The notes below the pieces were generated by a model, which saw only the letters and a program-made list of their open reading frames with translations, was not told the DNA's origin and searched no databases. From Akkermansiaceae bacterium UBA2367 (GTDB lineage Bacteria > Verrucomicrobiota > Verrucomicrobiia > Verrucomicrobiales > DEV007), in the NCBI GenBank assembly GCA_002344525.1, contig DDTJ01000080.1:1-26480 (forward strand): 26,480 nucleotides of DNA, read 5' to 3'. Position numbers and translations under genes: made by a program. Below are positions 23,983-26,480 of this stretch, piece after piece (positions within the stretch are counted from its first letter, which is position 1; every line of letters begins with the position of its first letter).

Positions 23983-24732
23983 ATGTCCGGCAATCTCCAG
24001 CCCGTCATCGTCCTCGTCTCGCCGCAGATAGCCGAAAACATCGGGATGTGCGCCCGCGCCATGCTCAACTGCGGTCTGAATCGGCTCCGCCTCGTGACTC
24101 CGCGCAAAGGTTGGCCGAACGAGGCGGCGCGACGCACGGCGGCGGACGCGGACGAGGTGCTCGACGGAGCGGAGGTGTTCGCCAGCCTCGACGAGGCCAT
24201 TGCCGACTGCCGCCATGTCATCGCCGCGACGGCGCGGCCCCGCTCCCTGTCGCTGCCTGTGCTCGGCGCGGACGAAGCGGCGGGGAAGGTGGCGGCTTGG
24301 GGAGGCTCCGGCATCCAGACCGCCGTGCTCTTCGGAGCGGAGGCCTGCGGTCTCGACAGCGATGCGGTTTCGCGGGCCGATGGCCTCTTGAAATTCGCGA
24401 CCAATCCCGAGTTCCCCACCCTGAATCTCGCCCAGAGCGTGCTGCTCTTTTCCTGGGAATGGCGGGCGGTGGTGCGGCAGAGTCTCGAAACGACCCCGTC
24501 CGCCGAACCGCCCACGACTCGCGGCGAACTGCGCTTTTTCCTCGACCGTCTCGAACGCGCCCTCGACGAGCGGGGCTTTTTCCTGACACCCGAATTGAGG
24601 CCGACGACCCTCAAGACGCTGCGCAGCCTGTTCGTCCGCGCCGCCCCCGGCGAACGCGAGGTCGCCCTGCTTCAAGGCGCCCTCACCGCCTTGACGAGAG
24701 AGGGGCGGGACGGGGATCGAACAGAGTCTTGA
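23983..24732 (+). CDS. trmJ: TrmJ-like tRNA 2'-O-methyltransferase (SPOUT family)
   Basis: A 249-residue SPOUT (trefoil-knot) methyltransferase expected to 2'-O-methylate nucleotide 32 of tRNAs using S-adenosylmethionine. The start MSGNLQPVIVLVSPQIAENIGMCARAMLNCGLNRLRLV has the family's NIG..ARAM segment with the conserved asparagine. The knot motifs are the VLFGAEACGLDSDAV and FPTLNLAQSVLLFSWEW segments. The C-terminal third (LRFFLDRLERALDERGFF, then LRSLFVRAAPGEREVALLQGALTALTRE) is the helical extension of TrmJ proteins and separates it from TrmL (about 155 residues). TrmH/RlmB-like activity on another RNA is possible. It is divergent from the zinc-ribbon gene with only 24 bases between the start codons. 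Confidence 0.85.
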   Translation: MSGNLQPVIVLVSPQIAENIGMCARAMLNCGLNRLRLVTPRKGWPNEAARRTAADADEVLDGAEVFASLDEAIADCRHVIAATARPRSLSLPVLGADEAAGKVAAWGGSGIQTAVLFGAEACGLDSDAVSRADGLLKFATNPEFPTLNLAQSVLLFSWEWRAVVRQSLETTPSAEPPTTRGELRFFLDRLERALDERGFFLTPELRPTTLKTLRSLFVRAAPGEREVALLQGALTALTREGRDGDRTES

Positions 24733-24814
24733 GACGTGGGGAACGCCAACGTCACGTCCGCGCCGGGCTTTTCCGGAGGACGCAACCTCGTCATGCCGAT
24801 CCGGGCGGGAGGGA

Positions 24815-24843
24815 TTGCCTCTGCTCCCCTAGCGGTGTAGTAA
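24815..24843 (+). promoter_or_regulatory. Likely promoter of the dimethylformamidase-family gene
   Basis: TTGCCT (24815-24820), exactly 17 bases, then TAGTAA (24838-24843). An AGGGGG at 24844-24849, nine bases before the ATG at 24859, is one of the few Shine-Dalgarno-like sequences in the window. Confidence 0.5.
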
Positions 24844-24858
24844 AGGGGGCCATTCCCG

Positions 24859-26370
24859 ATGAAACCGACCCGTCGCTCCTTCCTCGCGTCCGCCGCCGCG
24901 CCCGCCTTGGCATTTTCAGCCGACGCCTCCCATGCCGACGAGGCGAAGCCGAACCTCATCCGCGAGGAGAACGCCAAGCCCGGCACGACCGACTGGCAGC
25001 TCACGCGGGTCCGCATCAACCAGGGCAAATACCGCACCTCCCTGATCGAGGGCTACGTCTCGCACCAGTCGGTCCGGGCGGGGGAGACGCTGGAGTTCTT
25101 CGTCTCGACCGAGCCGGCGCGGCGCTTCACCATCGACCTCTACCGACTCGGCTACTACGGCGGAAAGGGCGGACGCCATCTCGCGAGCCTCGGGCCCTTC
25201 GACGGCAAGGCCCAGCCCGTGCCCGAGATGCAGCCGGAGAACCGCCTCCGCGAATGCCGCTGGGAGCCGTCCGCCAGCCTCCAGATCCCCGCCGACTGGC
25301 CCAGCGGAGCCTATCTCGGCAAGCTCACCACCCTCTCCGAGTCCGCGTCCGATCCCTACTGGCAGAGCTACGTCTTCTTCATCGTGCGCGACGACCGGCG
25401 GGCCGACCTCGTCTTCCAGACCAGCGACAACACGGCGCAGGCCTACAACCGCTGGCCGGTGAACGAGTCGCTCTACACCGATCCGCACGGCGCCCACGCC
25501 CCCGGCGTCGCCGTCAGCTTCGACCGGCCCTACGGGCTCTATGTGCAGATCTTCGAGCATCCGCTCTCGATCGGGTCGGGCGAGTTCCTCCTCTGGGAGT
25601 TCCCGCTCGCCTACTGGCTGGAGAAGGAGGGCTACGACGTCACCTACATCGCGAACGTGGACGTGCTCGCGCCCGGCTCCATCGAGCGGGGTAAGGCCTT
25701 CCTCTCTGTGGGGCACGACGAATACTGGGACGCCCGGCAGTACGACAGGGTCAAGTCCGCCATCGAAGAGGGTCTGAATGTCCTCTGGCTGTGCGGGAAC
25801 TCCGTCTTCATCGACTCGCCCTTCGCCGCGTCCAGCGACGGGCGGGAGAACCGCATCCTCTCGCGCCGGGGCTGCTTCGGCGAACTGCGGCAGGACGAGA
25901 TCGACAGCTACGCGGCGCTCTTCGACGAGCTGAAGGCCACCGCGCCCGACGAGCGCGGCATCATGGGCGTGCGCTCCGTCGTGCCCTTCAACGGAGGCGG
26001 CGACTGGACCTGCCGGAATGCGGGCCACTGGATCTTCGAAGGCACGGGGATGAAGGACGGCGACTCCATCCCCGGTCTCGTCGGCTGGGAGCACCACGGC
26101 GAGCCCGATCCGGCCATCGCGGCGCTGGAAATCCTCGCCGAGGGTCCGGTCTGGGCCGGAGGCACGCGCGAGGGGAAATACACCGCCGTGGCCTTTCCGG
26201 GACCGAAGGGCAATTTCGTCTTCAACGCCTCGACGATCTACTGGAGCCAGGGCCTGAGTTTGCCGCCCGGCCACATCCTTCCGTGGTCGCATTGGTCGCG
26301 CCCGCATGGGCCGGACGAGCGGGTGCAAAGGATGACGCGGAATTTGCTGGCGCGGGCGATTGGGGGGTGA
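24859..26370 (+). CDS. Exported protein of the N,N-dimethylformamidase beta-subunit family
   Basis: A 503-residue protein related to the large subunit of N,N-dimethylformamidase, an amidohydrolase with a mononuclear iron site held by two tyrosines and a glutamate. The N-terminus MKPTRRSFLASAAAPALAFSA is a twin-arginine export signal. Residues about 50-170 form a beta-sandwich (LRLGYYGGKGG type strand, then PADWPSGAYLGKLTT). The following domain has AYNRWPVNESLY, the characteristic VGHDEYWDARQYD motif (about 288-300), WLCGNSVF, and a C-terminal NFVFNASTIYWSQGL segment. Which residues bind metal here cannot be settled by eye. Members are common in soil bacteria, mostly of unknown substrate, so amidase activity on dimethylformamide should not be assumed. 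It has its own promoter and no operon partner in view. Confidence 0.85.
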   Translation: MKPTRRSFLASAAAPALAFSADASHADEAKPNLIREENAKPGTTDWQLTRVRINQGKYRTSLIEGYVSHQSVRAGETLEFFVSTEPARRFTIDLYRLGYYGGKGGRHLASLGPFDGKAQPVPEMQPENRLRECRWEPSASLQIPADWPSGAYLGKLTTLSESASDPYWQSYVFFIVRDDRRADLVFQTSDNTAQAYNRWPVNESLYTDPHGAHAPGVAVSFDRPYGLYVQIFEHPLSIGSGEFLLWEFPLAYWLEKEGYDVTYIANVDVLAPGSIERGKAFLSVGHDEYWDARQYDRVKSAIEEGLNVLWLCGNSVFIDSPFAASSDGRENRILSRRGCFGELRQDEIDSYAALFDELKATAPDERGIMGVRSVVPFNGGGDWTCRNAGHWIFEGTGMKDGDSIPGLVGWEHHGEPDPAIAALEILAEGPVWAGGTREGKYTAVAFPGPKGNFVFNASTIYWSQGLSLPPGHILPWSHWSRPHGPDERVQRMTRNLLARAIGG

Positions 26371-26377
26371 GGCGTTC

Positions 26378-26457
26378 CTACTCCTTACTCTTACCTCTTA
26401 CTCCTCTCCGAACGTCGTTGAGCTTCCGAGGGGAGTAAGAGTAAAGAGTATGAGTAA
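26378..26457. repeat. Long imperfect inverted repeat of TTACTC units
   Basis: A left arm of TTACTC/TTACCTC units (about 26378-26408) and a right arm of GAGTAAGAGTAA-like units (about 26430-26457) surround a 20-base centre. It begins eight bases after the stop of the dimethylformamidase-family gene and could act as its transcription end; AGCTAGCTTTTT follows at 26466-26477. The element resembles the other simple-unit intergenic repeats in the window. Confidence 0.65.
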
Positions 26458-26480
26458 TGAGGTGAGCTAGCTTTTTGGAC

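Overview
The window is a high-GC chromosomal segment of a Gram-negative-type bacterium, most likely from the Verrucomicrobiota or a related PVC-superphylum lineage. Four things point there: a serine/threonine kinase fused to PEGA and formylglycine-generating-enzyme-like domains, a very large secreted macroglobulin-like protein, the long (about 600-residue) form of IspG, and several kinds of dispersed intergenic repeat of a sort I associate with these genomes. The assignment is an inference from gene content; there is no rRNA or tRNA gene to confirm it.

Left third (1-11866). A cut-off gene for the C-terminal end of a carbohydrate-binding-like protein comes first, followed by a nested palindromic repeat. 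A 2122-residue secreted macroglobulin-like protein lies on the minus strand (748-7116). Across a repeat-bearing spacer lies a plus-strand pair: an unknown coiled-coil protein (7383-9083) and a membrane-anchored kinase-PEGA-sulfatase-modifying-factor fusion (to 11866). A stem-loop and a good sigma70-type promoter separate the pair. The kinase has no ordinary start codon upstream of its glycine loop.

Middle (11867-18025). Asparaginyl-tRNA synthetase (asnS), an orphan NodT/TolC-type outer-membrane lipoprotein on the minus strand, a divergent secreted seven-bladed-propeller lactonase, and an unknown secreted protein. The spacers carry repeats and several promoter-like boxes placed directly in front of the start codon.

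Right part (18026-26480). dtd is divergent from an rseP-ispG operon (stop and start overlap). The 3' end of ispG is duplicated about 1 kb downstream, and the two copies flank an OST-HTH (LOTUS) domain gene of visibly lower GC; a decayed toxin-antitoxin-like pair follows. This is the clearest accessory insertion in the window. Beyond it are a DCC-family thiol oxidoreductase, a tiny zinc-ribbon protein, a TrmJ-like tRNA methyltransferase and a Tat-exported protein of the N,N-dimethylformamidase beta-subunit family, ending in an inverted repeat.

Most genes are housekeeping or envelope functions lying as singletons in alternating orientation, so few operons can be claimed beyond rseP-ispG. The most unusual items are the duplicated ispG tail around the OST-HTH gene, the kinase start problem at a run of seven C, the internal duplication in the giant protein, and the repeat families, one of which has become part of a coding sequence.
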